From: Allofrancisella guangzhouensis
GTDB taxonomy: Bacteria > Pseudomonadota > Gammaproteobacteria > Francisellales > Francisellaceae
Length of the DNA stretch: 64,000 nt
Direction of reading: 5' to 3'
NCBI RefSeq assembly: GCF_000815225.1
Contig: NZ_CP010427.1
Coordinates: forward strand, 1,550,001-1,614,000
Position 1 is the first letter of the stretch. Each line of letters opens with the position of its first letter. Of the stretch, positions 19,992 through 30,132 are shown piece by piece. A model generated the notes under the pieces. It had not been told where the DNA came from. It was given only the letters and a program-made list of their open reading frames with translations, and searched no databases. The translations under genes were made by a program, and so were the position numbers.

Positions 19992-20302
19992 AGTTTCATA
20001 TTAATCCAGAAACGACTAAAAATATTTGAGGCGCTTACTTTTTGTGATTTGCATTTATTAATGTAAGCTTCTTCACTTTGGTTTTCTCTTAACTCATTCT
20101 CCTGGGCTCTAAACCTAGCAGGTAATTTAATATCAAATCTTTTTGCCCATTTTCTAATAGTTACATGCTTAAACCCAAGTACTTTTTCAGCGTCTAAATA
20201 ACTAAGTCCTTGTTTTTGACATTTTAACAATACCTCTTCGGCTGAACAATTAAATCTATCCTTAATTACCAATTCAAAATTCCCTGTATATTGATTTGCC
20301 AT
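19964..20302 (-). CDS. Small helix-turn-helix protein of unknown role
   Basis: This is a 112-residue basic protein. Residues 33-56 ([24 protein letters not shown], shown only in part by its key residues) form a helix-turn-helix like those of transposon or phage resolvases and small regulators: A-x3-L-G, T-I-R-K-W. No other domain is visible. Its 3' end overlaps the end of psd on the other strand. It may be a regulator or a domesticated DNA-binding protein; no target can be inferred. A second protein with a similar HTH occurs at 45501. Confidence 0.6.
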
Positions 20303-20757
20303 AAATAAGTCCCCCTTACACTTAAGCTTTATTGCTATTACACCCTCTTATAAATACCAACATTACTAAAATAGTATAGGTCTTTGTTTGATATTACAGA
20401 CTATTCAGGAGTGGCTACAACTTTTTATACAGCAAATCTTACAGTTTAATTTTAATGATAAAATTAAATAATTTTTAAGGTAATAAAAATTATACTATGG
20501 TTAATAACATCCAAGTATACTAACTTACAAGTAACTTGATATGTTTATAGGGATAAAATTTAGGGTAAACTTTAGAATGACTACTATTTTTCTACATAAC
20601 TCCATCGAGTTGGCTATACTTTACGCCATAAAACAAATTAAAATTTACCATCTTTTTCAACATGTCAAAAATTTTAACTAACTTTAAATAAATAAATAGC
20701 TTTTTAGTATTTTATACTATTTAAAAGCAAGTAAAAAAACTATACTTAAGGAATTTC
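20303..20757. other. AT-rich region of 455 nt without a recognisable gene
   Basis: I see no ORF with a believable start and no tRNA or strong hairpin with a T run. It probably holds the promoter of the small HTH gene near 20303-20400 and sequence downstream of the small lipoprotein genes. Confidence 0.4.
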
Positions 20758-20919
20758 TTAGCCAATAGGGATAAGTCCTACTAGGTAAGTTTTTTGTACA
20801 CAATCATTTTTATCTAGATATTTGGCACCATTTGCGTCAGTTTTAGTTGGACATTGATTACTTGTAACACATGATGTTAATGCTATAAAGCATAAAATAA
20901 TTATTGCTAGTTTTTTCAT
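20758..20919 (-). CDS. Small lipoprotein, 53 residues
   Basis: The ATG at 20919 follows GGAG by 7 nt. The product starts MKKLAIIILCFIALTSC: a lysine-rich head, a hydrophobic core and the lipobox L-T-S-C with Cys17 as the lipid site. The mature part is only 37 residues, with Cys23 and Cys40 able to form a disulfide, and ends GLIPIG. It lies 12 nt after a second tiny lipoprotein gene on the same strand. Function is unknown. Confidence 0.75.
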   Translation of the reverse strand: MKKLAIIILCFIALTSCVTSNQCPTKTDANGAKYLDKNDCVQKTYLVGLIPIG

Positions 20920-20931
20920 AAATACTCTCCG

Positions 20932-21045
20932 CTACTTAGCTACTTGTTGCTGAGCAGACTGGTCATCTGCAGGTAATGGTTGATAAGTTGATACGCATGA
21001 AGCTAATATGCTAGCTATTAAAACAATCGTTGTAATTTTCTTCAT
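20932..21045 (-). CDS. Very small lipoprotein, 37 residues
   Basis: The ATG at 21045 is preceded by AAGGGA. The product begins MKKITTIVLIASILASC with lipobox L-A-S-C and Cys17, then has only about 20 mature residues rich in Pro, Gln, Asp and Ser. Its size recalls entericidin- and lysis-type lipoproteins, but no clear sequence match is evident. It is the first of a two-gene unit with the 53-residue lipoprotein. Confidence 0.7.
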   Translation of the reverse strand: MKKITTIVLIASILASCVSTYQPLPADDQSAQQQVAK

Positions 21046-21148
21046 AATACAATCCCTTATAGTTTGGTTAATTTTGATAAGGATATTAACAAAAATCCCA
21101 CACACACTTTATTTATACCATATAAATTATATGTACTCAACACTTCAA

Positions 21149-22918
21149 TTACTTTTTAAAAAGGTATTTATCTATCAATTTAGATATATTAGAAAATCTA
21201 CTTGAATCGTTTGTTATAGCATACTCCCATATTTCTTTATCAGAAACAATTGTAACAGCTGACTTAGCTCTAGTTACTCCAGTATAAATTAGTTTATTTG
21301 AAATAATTTTATTTACTTTTTGTGGCAATACCATCATTACTTCATTAAATTCAGAACCTTGAGTTTTGTGTACTGTCATTGCATATGCTGTTTCATGTTT
21401 AGGCAGCAAGAATATATTTATTTTTTTAAACTCAGTATTTGAAACTTCAAAATAAACTTCCCCATCATAAACTAAGCCAACATCGCCATTAAAAACACCA
21501 AAAATATAGTTATTTTCTGTTACCATAATTGGTTTGCCATTATAATAATCGGTATCTTGCTTACCTAAAATATTTACTATTTTTTTATTAAGGTTGTCTA
21601 CCCCTATGTGAGTGCTTTTATTAGCCAACAGTATTCTGAAAGATTTTAAAATTTCAAAAGACTTTTTAACATTTTCACAAACCATAAGTTTGAAATAATA
21701 TTTATGGACAAAACGAGATAATACTTTATCTAACTCACTAAGAAGATGGAAGTTTATTGAGTTATAAGCATCAGTTTTAGGATACAAGTTTTTAATATCT
21801 TTACTAATTATACTCTTAGCGAAGTCTGAAATCTCTTTATTCGAGCGATAATTTTTTTGCAAGTATACGATAAACTCATTAATCAATGTAAAATCATAGT
21901 AATCAGTTAGTTGACTAATAACCTTTTTAGTCTCATTAACACTATCACTACTACTTTTAACATTAGTAAACTCTGCCAATAAATTACCAGCTTCTACTGA
22001 AGGTAGCTGATTAATATCTCCAATCAAGATAAGTTTACAGTCAGGTTTAATTGCACGAAGAATTTTCACAAACAAACCTATATCTAGCATAGATGCTTCA
22101 TCAATAATTAAAGCATCACAATCAGCTTGATTCTCTTTATAATACCTAAGTTTAGTAGAATTATTTCGAAAACCTAAAAACCTATGTATGGTCATAATCT
22201 CTATATTAGTATTAGAACTAAATTGGTCTAAATCTAACGATTCTATTAGTCTATTGGTTGCTTTGCCAGTTGGAGCTAGTATTCGAACAATTAACTTAGA
22301 ATTTGAACTGGTGTATCCTAAGGCACATAGAAGTTTCATAATAGTAGTAGTTTTACCTGTACCAGGACCTCCAGAGATAATACTAAAGCTTCTAATAAGA
22401 CTATTTGCCACCGCAATTTTCTGGTAGTTAATAACTTCAAAATTATCAAATATTTCCTCTAATATTTTTTTAGCTTTTAGCAAATCTAAGCTTTTAATAT
22501 TCAATTTTAACCTACTGGATATAACTTCTGCGATTTCGTTCTCGTATAACCATAATCTCCTAAAATATAAACAGCCAAATTTATAAGCTATAGGAAATTC
22601 TTTACTAGTAAAATTCAAACTTTCAATTTTTTGCTGGAGTTCAGATAAACTACCAAAATTATATCCAACTTTAGGCACATCTTGCCAAGCTTCAGACCAT
22701 AGTGTTTGATTAGCCACCTCAGCTAAATCTAAACAACTATGTCCTTGCCTATAACTCTCACTTAATGCAATTAAAATATGAAAAATATCAGAATCGTCAT
22801 TATCTAAAAATTCTGAAATTTCTTTGGCAAGAAAATAGTCTATAGCCTCAATATCAAATAGGTAGTGCCGACAATCTCTTAGGTTCTTATAAGCCACTCT
22901 AATCTCCAAATAAGCCAT
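21149..22918 (-). CDS. recD: Exodeoxyribonuclease V alpha chain RecD
   Basis: This is a 589-residue SF1B helicase of the RecBCD complex, moving 5'-3' during double-strand break repair. The Walker A motif SGGPGTGKTTT lies near residue 180, followed by IIDEASMLD (Walker B) and LIGDINQLPSVEAG; the C-terminal YAMTVHKTQGSEF is motif V/VI. Length matches RecD (about 600). The start overlaps the end of recB by 20 nt, which points to coupled translation. recC is not in the window. Confidence 0.95.
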   Translation of the reverse strand: MAYLEIRVAYKNLRDCRHYLFDIEAIDYFLAKEISEFLDNDDSDIFHILIALSESYRQGHSCLDLAEVANQTLWSEAWQDVPKVGYNFGSLSELQQKIESLNFTSKEFPIAYKFGCLYFRRLWLYENEIAEVISSRLKLNIKSLDLLKAKKILEEIFDNFEVINYQKIAVANSLIRSFSIISGGPGTGKTTTIMKLLCALGYTSSNSKLIVRILAPTGKATNRLIESLDLDQFSSNTNIEIMTIHRFLGFRNNSTKLRYYKENQADCDALIIDEASMLDIGLFVKILRAIKPDCKLILIGDINQLPSVEAGNLLAEFTNVKSSSDSVNETKKVISQLTDYYDFTLINEFIVYLQKNYRSNKEISDFAKSIISKDIKNLYPKTDAYNSINFHLLSELDKVLSRFVHKYYFKLMVCENVKKSFEILKSFRILLANKSTHIGVDNLNKKIVNILGKQDTDYYNGKPIMVTENNYIFGVFNGDVGLVYDGEVYFEVSNTEFKKINIFLLPKHETAYAMTVHKTQGSEFNEVMMVLPQKVNKIISNKLIYTGVTRAKSAVTIVSDKEIWEYAITNDSSRFSNISKLIDKYLFKK

Positions 22919-25900
22919 CTAAAGCTAATACAGTCTGCTTTTCTAGAACAGTGTTATAAACACCAAAGCCGTCTTTAAAACCTCGCAAATAGAAATAATA
23001 AACTCCCCCAAAATGTTTATCGAAATCATAAATTTCTAAATTTTGTCGCAAAAAACGATGTAGGGCTACGCTATATATCAAATACTGCAAATCATACATG
23101 CTTTGTTGGTTTTTTACTTTCATCGCTTCTTGGTTGTAATTACTGATTTTATCACCAAGATAATTTGATTTATAATCAGCAATATAAAAACGACCGTCAT
23201 GTTCAAATATAAGGTCTATAAACCCATGCAACATCCCAAACAATCTTTGAAAGCCATACCCTAAATCAACCGTGTTTCTATGCTCAGCCAAAATTTGATA
23301 AATATCTTTCTTAAATAACGATACATTAGTTACAGGCAGATAAAACTCAGCTTCTCTTAAAGTTTTTTCCATCGATAGGTTTTTCAGCTGAAAATAACTA
23401 TCACTCTTATATAAGTCTGGAATATCTGCTTGCATAATTTCATTTAGCCAAGTTTTTAGATGATCAAACTCAGACTCATCTATAACTTTATAAATCAACA
23501 TTTGCTCTTTTATCAATCGCTCATCCAAAGGCTTACTAAAATCACTTAACTCAAGAATATTATGTAGTAAATTACCAGTATCAGCCCCTTTAGCAGCCCT
23601 AAATCTTAACTCTAAACTAGTATTGTCATTCTTATCATCTTCTTTTACTTCATCAATTTTAAAATCTAAGGGCTGTTCATATTGGGCATGTGTTGGTCTG
23701 GTAATACTTGAAAATGACATTAACTGCCAATCTTTTTCAACCTTTTTTGTGAATCTTTTTGCTACAAGCTTATCCAACTCTATAGAGCTATTCCTAGATT
23801 TATATTTAATAAAATCAATCTTATCGAAGGTTATTAACTCACTATAATTATTTGGATTATTCGTCAATTTTTGAATTTTATCTTTCCAACTATCAATTTC
23901 TGTATAGTCCAAAAATTTCGCTAATGGACTGCTTTGTGAGTTTTTAAAATTAGCAACCCCGAGATAACACCTATTAACTGCTCTAGTAACTGCCACATAT
24001 AGAAGCCTCATAGCTTCTTCTAACTCCTGTAATCGTATATTTTCTGTAACTAACTGATCCTCGCCAATTTGATAGTAAGTTTTCTTAAGCATACTAACTT
24101 TGTTTATAGGTGAACTTTTTTCTAGTTTAGTATCACTCGCAAATGGCACAAAAACTACAGAATATTCAAGACCTTTAGAACCATGAATAGTAACTACTTT
24201 TATTAATTTTTCATCGCTTTCTAGCCTAAGCTCTGTTTGACTTGAAGAATTCTGGTTATATATTTGTTTTTCCAACCAGTTAATAAGCTGATTTTTCGAT
24301 TTATACCTGTTCTCAGCTATCTTTATTAACTCTGCCAAATGTAAGATATTTGTAAGTATTCTCTCTTTGTTAGATTCCCGGATAGCAAAATCATTATGCA
24401 AAAGCTCCATAATTAAAGCCATAACACCCTGAGTAAACCATATTTGTCTTAAATATCTGGCTCTTTGTGCTGCTTGTTGCCATTTTGACCCTGTATCAAG
24501 GTTTCTATAATCTAAGAAATCATCTATTGTTTTACCGAAAAATGCTGTAGCTAAAGCTTGCTTTAGAAGTTTTTGATCTTGATAGTTGTTAAGACCTTTT
24601 AATAAATTAAATAACTGACAAGCTTCTTCTGTAGCATAAATATTGCTTCTTTCACTCAAATATACTGAACTAAGACCAAACTCCTTTAAGTTTTCCGTAA
24701 TAAGTTTTGCTTGATTTGAATTTTGTACCAATATAGCTATATCTTGCTCTTGGACTGTTTGAGTTTTTAGTAATTTCACGATCTCACTTGCTGTCCATTT
24801 TGCAAGCTTTAATCTTAAATCCTCTGTCGTTAGATTTTTTTCGGAGTCATTAGACTTTGGATCATAAATAAAATAGTTAATTGCTGCTAAGTTATCATTA
24901 AAATTTCTATCATCTAAATTTTTGGCAGATTTCGTTATTTGATAACCAATACCTTGACTAAAAACATCTTCTTTATAATCTTGAGATTCCGGCAAAATAT
25001 CACTCTTATAAAATAGTCTATTATAAGCTGCTACTATTTGACTAGTAGAACGCCAATTTGTGTCCATTGTCCAAATGTATTTTGCACTTTGCTTAGCTCT
25101 CAAATAAGTGTAAATGTCACCTCCTCTAAATCTATAGATAGCTTGTTTAGGATCACCTATCATCACTAAAAACATTTCTTCGTTTTCAAGAGGGTAAATA
25201 GCATCCAATATTTCATATTGTTGATTATCAGTATCTTGAAACTCATCGATTAGTGCTACGGGATAATCTTTTCGTAAAAACAATGCTAACTCTTGCGAAT
25301 TTTTTAGAGAATCTCGCAACTTTATAATTAAATCATCAAAATCCAAAATAGCATTCTTAGCTTTAAGTTTTTTAAAATCTTCTCTAATATCCAAACAAAT
25401 CTGTTTTGCTAAAACATACGCTTTAAAAACCTGTTTATAAGCGTCACTATCCTTAATTTCTTTATTATATTTATCTCTAAGTGCTTTTAAATTAAAAAAA
25501 ATCGGCTCAAACTCTTCTTTCAAATTTCTATAACGATTACCATTTACAAAAGTCGAAAGCTCTTTAGGAACACTAGTTAATTTATAACTTAAACACCATT
25601 CTTTTATAGTGTTCCATTCTTGTTCTCTTTCACTCTTCTTATTATGATTATTTACTAATTTCTCAAATATAAAATCACTATGAATAGAAACCTCTTCAAA
25701 AACTTTTAATCTCTCTTTGTATAACTGTTTTTCAACATCTTCAAATGACAAAACCTCAATTTCATTACTAGAAAGTATAACCTCTTTAAAACCTTTAGAG
25801 TTTTGACTTGACCCGTTTATAAATCTTTCTGGGGTATGCCAATTTATAGATCTAAGGAGACTAAATTTCTCCGCGTTAGAGTTAATATATTTGCGAAAAT

Positions 25901-26312
25901 ATTCCCGTGTAGCTTCTAACAACAGATCAGAAGTGTCAACTTCCATAGATACATCTATATCCATACCACTTGAAAAAGCCTGCTCACTTAACACTTTTTT
26001 ACAAAAACCATGAATGGTAAAAATAGCAGCCTCATCAATTTCTAAAAGTGCTTTTTTAAGATGTTTATATTCTGAAAAGTTAGTATCATAAGTTGTTAAC
26101 TTTTCTCTAATCTTACTTTCCACCCTACCAATAATTTCTTGAGTAGCGTCCTTAGTAAATGTCATTACAAGGATATTTTTAGGTAAAAGACTTTTCTCCA
26201 ATAATAAGCGAATATATAGTTCTGTAATGTTATAAGTTTTACCAGTACCTGCACTAGCTTCTATAATATGGCGACCAACTAAAGGTATTTTTTTTATATC
26301 TAATGGTTGCAT
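22899..26312 (-). CDS. recB: Exodeoxyribonuclease V beta chain RecB
   Basis: This 1137-residue UvrD-type helicase-nuclease starts with IEASAGTGKT (Walker A), then has ALIDEFQDTD (Walker B), GDPKQAIYRFRGGD, VVTIHGSKGLEY and LLYVAVTRA. A C-terminal nuclease domain carries GFIDLIFEHDG and the catalytic DYKSN segment near residue 1070. RecB digests and unwinds DNA ends and loads RecA at Chi-like sites. Length is near E. coli RecB (1180). It forms an operon with recD. Confidence 0.96.
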   Translation of the reverse strand: MQPLDIKKIPLVGRHIIEASAGTGKTYNITELYIRLLLEKSLLPKNILVMTFTKDATQEIIGRVESKIREKLTTYDTNFSEYKHLKKALLEIDEAAIFTIHGFCKKVLSEQAFSSGMDIDVSMEVDTSDLLLEATREYFRKYINSNAEKFSLLRSINWHTPERFINGSSQNSKGFKEVILSSNEIEVLSFEDVEKQLYKERLKVFEEVSIHSDFIFEKLVNNHNKKSEREQEWNTIKEWCLSYKLTSVPKELSTFVNGNRYRNLKEEFEPIFFNLKALRDKYNKEIKDSDAYKQVFKAYVLAKQICLDIREDFKKLKAKNAILDFDDLIIKLRDSLKNSQELALFLRKDYPVALIDEFQDTDNQQYEILDAIYPLENEEMFLVMIGDPKQAIYRFRGGDIYTYLRAKQSAKYIWTMDTNWRSTSQIVAAYNRLFYKSDILPESQDYKEDVFSQGIGYQITKSAKNLDDRNFNDNLAAINYFIYDPKSNDSEKNLTTEDLRLKLAKWTASEIVKLLKTQTVQEQDIAILVQNSNQAKLITENLKEFGLSSVYLSERSNIYATEEACQLFNLLKGLNNYQDQKLLKQALATAFFGKTIDDFLDYRNLDTGSKWQQAAQRARYLRQIWFTQGVMALIMELLHNDFAIRESNKERILTNILHLAELIKIAENRYKSKNQLINWLEKQIYNQNSSSQTELRLESDEKLIKVVTIHGSKGLEYSVVFVPFASDTKLEKSSPINKVSMLKKTYYQIGEDQLVTENIRLQELEEAMRLLYVAVTRAVNRCYLGVANFKNSQSSPLAKFLDYTEIDSWKDKIQKLTNNPNNYSELITFDKIDFIKYKSRNSSIELDKLVAKRFTKKVEKDWQLMSFSSITRPTHAQYEQPLDFKIDEVKEDDKNDNTSLELRFRAAKGADTGNLLHNILELSDFSKPLDERLIKEQMLIYKVIDESEFDHLKTWLNEIMQADIPDLYKSDSYFQLKNLSMEKTLREAEFYLPVTNVSLFKKDIYQILAEHRNTVDLGYGFQRLFGMLHGFIDLIFEHDGRFYIADYKSNYLGDKISNYNQEAMKVKNQQSMYDLQYLIYSVALHRFLRQNLEIYDFDKHFGGVYYFYLRGFKDGFGVYNTVLEKQTVLALDGLFGD

Positions 26313-26415
26313 AAATGAGCATTGTCCCTCTTAAGTTTCTTTAAATATCTTACAGCTTCATATTTACCCCAACAAGTATTATAATTCTTTTAACATTTAA
26401 AAATAATTATTAATT

Positions 26416-27072
26416 ATGGATCTAAATCAACTACTCTTAACTATTTTAATGGCTGGTATTCCCTTAATTTTCGCTATAACAATGCATGAAGCTGCTCATG
26501 GTCTTATAGCAAAACTACGCGGTGATAATACAGCTTATATGCTTGGTCGAGTTACTCTTAATCCTGTACCTCATATAGACCCTATAGGCACAATTTTGGT
26601 TCCTGGACTTATGCTCTTATCCTCACTTACTACTGGATTTCCTTTTATTTTTGGTTGGGCCAAACCCGTACCTGTTGATTACAGTAAGCTTAAAAACCCT
26701 CGTTCGGATATGGCTTTAGTTGCTCTAGCTGGACCCATGACAAACTTTCTAATGGCTTTACTTTGGGCTTTAGTTGCCAAATACGTAACGTTACATCCTT
26801 ATTTCCAAAGCATGGCTTTATATGGTGTAATGATAAATGTGGTTTTAATGGTATTAAATTTGCTACCAATTCCACCCCTAGATGGCAGTAAAGTCATTTC
26901 AGCATTCTTACCGCCTAATGTAGCCTACAAATATAATAGTTATCAACGTTATGGTTTTATTATTCTTCTATTACTAATTATCATCCCATTTGCTGGCTCA
27001 AATCTTTTATTCTATATTATGGGCCCATTTATTACTGGCATCATAGAGTTTATACAGATAGTTGTTTTTTAA
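26416..27072 (+). CDS. M50 site-2 protease family membrane protein
   Basis: This is a 218-residue polytopic membrane protein with the zinc motif HEAAH near residue 24 and the second metal ligand region N-x-x-P-x-x-P-L-D-G (LPIPPLDGSK) near residue 155, typical of the short, PDZ-less site-2 protease group. Such proteins cleave within membranes; the substrate is unknown. It has about five hydrophobic segments and stands alone between recB (divergent) and an accessory gene. Confidence 0.88.
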   Translation: MDLNQLLLTILMAGIPLIFAITMHEAAHGLIAKLRGDNTAYMLGRVTLNPVPHIDPIGTILVPGLMLLSSLTTGFPFIFGWAKPVPVDYSKLKNPRSDMALVALAGPMTNFLMALLWALVAKYVTLHPYFQSMALYGVMINVVLMVLNLLPIPPLDGSKVISAFLPPNVAYKYNSYQRYGFIILLLLIIIPFAGSNLLFYIMGPFITGIIEFIQIVVF

Positions 27073-27233
27073 ATGTTACACAAAGGTATTTACTGAGACT
27101 TACCAAGAAGAGCATATTGACATTTTATAATTTTTAATTAAAATTTAACAAAAATATTTTTTAATAATTAAAAATGAGTATTATTGAAATTTTAGATGTA
27201 TAAAATAACGTTTCAAAAATTATTAATAAATCC

Positions 27234-27569
27234 ATGTCTGGTTTAGATTGTGAACACAACCCAAATCGTGATTTTTTATTATCTATGGCAACAAAATCAA
27301 GGATAAAACAATATAATGATCATTATATTCCCACAGGTATAAAAGCTCATATTATAGATTCAAAGCTAAATCATATCAGACGGTATGTAACGTACAATGA
27401 AAACGAAGGTCAATATATTGTAACTGATAATAATTATTATAATTTAATTAGGCAATACGGTGTTGGAAATTGTGACGAACAGAGTCATTTTCTGATACAT
27501 GAATTAAAAAATAACCCTAATTATCATTTCAAGTTAAATGGTTCAAATAAAAACTTGCCTTGTACGTAA
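27234..27569 (+). CDS. Short Cys-motif protein, possibly a truncated papain-like enzyme
   Basis: This encodes 111 residues that I do not recognise as a known family. The segment YGVGNCDEQSHFLIHEL (about residues 75-91) has the form G-x-C-x-E-x-S-x-x-x-x-x-x-L seen around the nucleophilic cysteine of papain- and transglutaminase-like effectors. The conserved His and Asp that should follow are missing, because the frame ends 25 residues later. No ribosome binding site is obvious. It may be the remains of a longer gene, and nothing recognisable follows in the other frames down to 27760. Confidence 0.4.
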   Translation: MSGLDCEHNPNRDFLLSMATKSRIKQYNDHYIPTGIKAHIIDSKLNHIRRYVTYNENEGQYIVTDNNYYNLIRQYGVGNCDEQSHFLIHELKNNPNYHFKLNGSNKNLPCT

Positions 27570-27805
27570 GGTCAGTTAAATAATCCTAGATATAGTTGCG
27601 TCTTTACCAATATTTACTAATGTGAACTCTCCTAGAATAAGTTTTTTACTTAACATATGTATAACTGCCATTGTAAATAACTAAAAATAAAATTGTTAAT
27701 GAAACTTAGTTTAAGCATATAATTTAACTTTAGGCTTTTGCTTAGACCATATTTTAGCTATACTTGGCAATATTAACACTATTTTTTAAAGATTATCAAC
27801 TAGTA

Positions 27806-28420
27806 ATGCGTATATTAAATAAGATAACAGCAGGTTTTATCATTATTACACTAACGAATACACTAGCTCAAGCAGAAACGGAAGTTTACTCATGGAGAGC
27901 TGAAAATGGAAATGTTGTTTTTTCCGAAACAAAGCCATCTGAAGATATTGACTACAAAATAATTAATGTAGGTCAACCTACAGTCGTTGATACAAAATCA
28001 CCCGAAGATTCTAAAGGTGATGAAGTTGTTAAGATTGAGCAAAATGACATACAAAAATTAAATAATTCTCAACTTGCCGAAGAAAATAAGCAGGTTCTTA
28101 AAGAAAACCAAAATGACTTAGATATACAAGTAACCTCACCGGCTGATGAAGCAAACATATTTACAAAGGAAACTTATATACCTATAAAAACAAATCCTGC
28201 TCTTACAGCTAACGATAAACCTACATTTATAGTTAATGGTAACTCTGTGTCAGCAAGTTTTGAAAACGGATATTGGCAAATTGCTAGACCTACACCCGGA
28301 AAAAATGAGATTATTATATCTGGTCAAACAGCTGATGGTAGAAATATTAATCAAGTTACTGATTCTGTTTTCTACATCAAAAATGGTTGGTTACAACAAT
28401 CTAAAAATACTGGAAACTAA
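27806..28420 (+). CDS. Exported DUF4124-like protein
   Basis: This encodes 204 residues from the ATG at 27806. A signal peptide (about residues 1-23, ending AQA) is followed by a DUF4124-type start: VYSWRAENGNVVFSETKP, where a Tyr-Trp and a G-x-x-x-x-S/D-x-x-P pattern are typical. The middle is rich in Glu, Lys and Asn. The C-terminal 80 residues resemble an Ig-like beta domain (TFIVNGNSVSASFENGYWQI). It is probably periplasmic. A longer frame starting with TTG at 27764 has no signal peptide and is less likely. Confidence 0.65.
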   Translation: MRILNKITAGFIIITLTNTLAQAETEVYSWRAENGNVVFSETKPSEDIDYKIINVGQPTVVDTKSPEDSKGDEVVKIEQNDIQKLNNSQLAEENKQVLKENQNDLDIQVTSPADEANIFTKETYIPIKTNPALTANDKPTFIVNGNSVSASFENGYWQIARPTPGKNEIIISGQTADGRNINQVTDSVFYIKNGWLQQSKNTGN

Positions 28421-28494
28421 CTTATCTGAAACTATACAAATAATTTTACTCATTCAGAATAACTGCGATATAGCAGGTGTAGTTTAAGATGTAT

Positions 28495-29916
28495 CTACTT
28501 TAGGTATCTATTATTCAAATGTTTATAATTATCTTTAATTTCTTTCCATTTGCTCAAAAGAGCAGTTGTTTTCACATTAAATTCATTTATGGTATATCCA
28601 TGGTTCATCAGTGAGAAATGAGTAGCACTGGATAGTAAATCTAAATCATAAAATTCATTGCCTATCATCAAAGAAATACGAGAGTTACTAGCATGGCAAG
28701 TTAATTGATCTATATGACCTACAATTTGCTTAACTTGATTATTTTTTACATAAAAGTTTAATTTGCATTCATTTGCATTATAAGTAAAGAAAGAACCTAC
28801 ATTATTCCTTGAATTTACAATAACAATATCATTTGGATCTATTATGATATTAAATTTTTGATAATTAATAAATAGAGTTGAACCTTTAATATTTACAACT
28901 TGGTAATTATTATCTATAGTTGTAATTTTTAATTTCTCGTCTAGAGGAATTAGGCTGATTTTTTTAATGGATTGATACATTTTATGTAATGAAAATAATA
29001 TAGGAGAATAATAAAAAGGTAAAAACCTGTCTCCCATAGACATCAGATTTTTGTTATAGCTCTCAAAATCTGGAATTTCAATACCAAGCTTATTACAAAT
29101 AGATTTGATATTATAATGCATATTAAAATCACTCAAGTACTCATCTGGTAATCCAATCATATGACCAAATTCATGTGCAGCAATTGGAAAATCTTGATAA
29201 GAATCTTTATGCTTAACATTAATATTACTTCTATCCCCAATTATTATTTTAGGTAATATATTTAGTGCTTCTTTGTAAGCAACATTAGGATAAACATTCT
29301 CTTGTTTAATACGTTGGTATAAATCTGAATTATTATAGACAGTTATTGGATAAAACTCATAACATCCTTTGTTTGCATAATTTGTTAATTCTCGGATAAG
29401 ATCATCTTCACTACTAATTTGCAAAATAGATTGTAACTTAGTTTTTGAATAATGAGTTATAGTTGAAGTGTTTGACCATCGTCCAAAAGCTAGCTTGTAT
29501 CCTATATTCATAGCTATGTTTTTAGTAGAATAACTTGAATCTAATGCTCCTGAGTATAATACTACATTTCCATTATAACCATTAACATAAGAACGTCCTG
29601 AGGCCATATTTTTAACTAAAATATTCCAACAATCTTTTTGTATTCCTGGATCAGCTTCAATAACTCTAAATATAGGAGTAAGATTTTCGCCATCTATATT
29701 TATAGTAAATCTACGTGACCAATTAGATTCTATGGTATTCTTCCAATTATTCTTAAACTTTTCTTCTGATTTAATAGGAGAAAGGATAGACCATCCTCTC
29801 TCAAATTTCCAATTAACATATAGTGTAACGTAAAGAATATTTGACTCTTTTCTAAGATGATATTTTTTTGTTGTGAAATTACCCTCTGCATATTCTTTTT
29901 TTATCAATATAGCCAT
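28495..29916 (-). CDS. Orphan zinc metalloprotease (metzincin-like), candidate effector
   Basis: This encodes 473 residues; the ATG at 29916 is preceded by GGAG. The zinc motif AAHEFGHMIGLPDEY places ligands at about His248, His252 and either His/Asp258, with Glu249 catalytic (H-E-x-x-H-x-x-G-L-x-D). A probable Met-turn follows at about 292-295 (LMSMG), so the catalytic domain looks like a metzincin. The N-terminal 190 residues are beta-rich and the C-terminal 150 look like a small beta domain. No Sec signal peptide is seen, unlike most secreted proteases. I do not recognise the family. It stands alone between two unrelated genes. Type VI or another export route is inference. Confidence 0.72.
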   Translation of the reverse strand: MAILIKKEYAEGNFTTKKYHLRKESNILYVTLYVNWKFERGWSILSPIKSEEKFKNNWKNTIESNWSRRFTINIDGENLTPIFRVIEADPGIQKDCWNILVKNMASGRSYVNGYNGNVVLYSGALDSSYSTKNIAMNIGYKLAFGRWSNTSTITHYSKTKLQSILQISSEDDLIRELTNYANKGCYEFYPITVYNNSDLYQRIKQENVYPNVAYKEALNILPKIIIGDRSNINVKHKDSYQDFPIAAHEFGHMIGLPDEYLSDFNMHYNIKSICNKLGIEIPDFESYNKNLMSMGDRFLPFYYSPILFSLHKMYQSIKKISLIPLDEKLKITTIDNNYQVVNIKGSTLFINYQKFNIIIDPNDIVIVNSRNNVGSFFTYNANECKLNFYVKNNQVKQIVGHIDQLTCHASNSRISLMIGNEFYDLDLLSSATHFSLMNHGYTINEFNVKTTALLSKWKEIKDNYKHLNNRYLK

Positions 29917-30132
29917 TAAAACACTCCATTTATATTGACGTAAACTAACTATAACAATCAAGTAAAACTCTAGACAAATTAAATCATACTTTTTAACCAA
30001 ACTCCTTATTTAATCAATAGTCTTTCTAATCGAAAAATTTTGGAATGAAGCTACGCTTTAGTTCGCTATCGAGTTTGATGAGAGAATTCTGAAGTTTATG
30101 CAAGTGAATTTACACAGTTAGATGGAAAGGCT

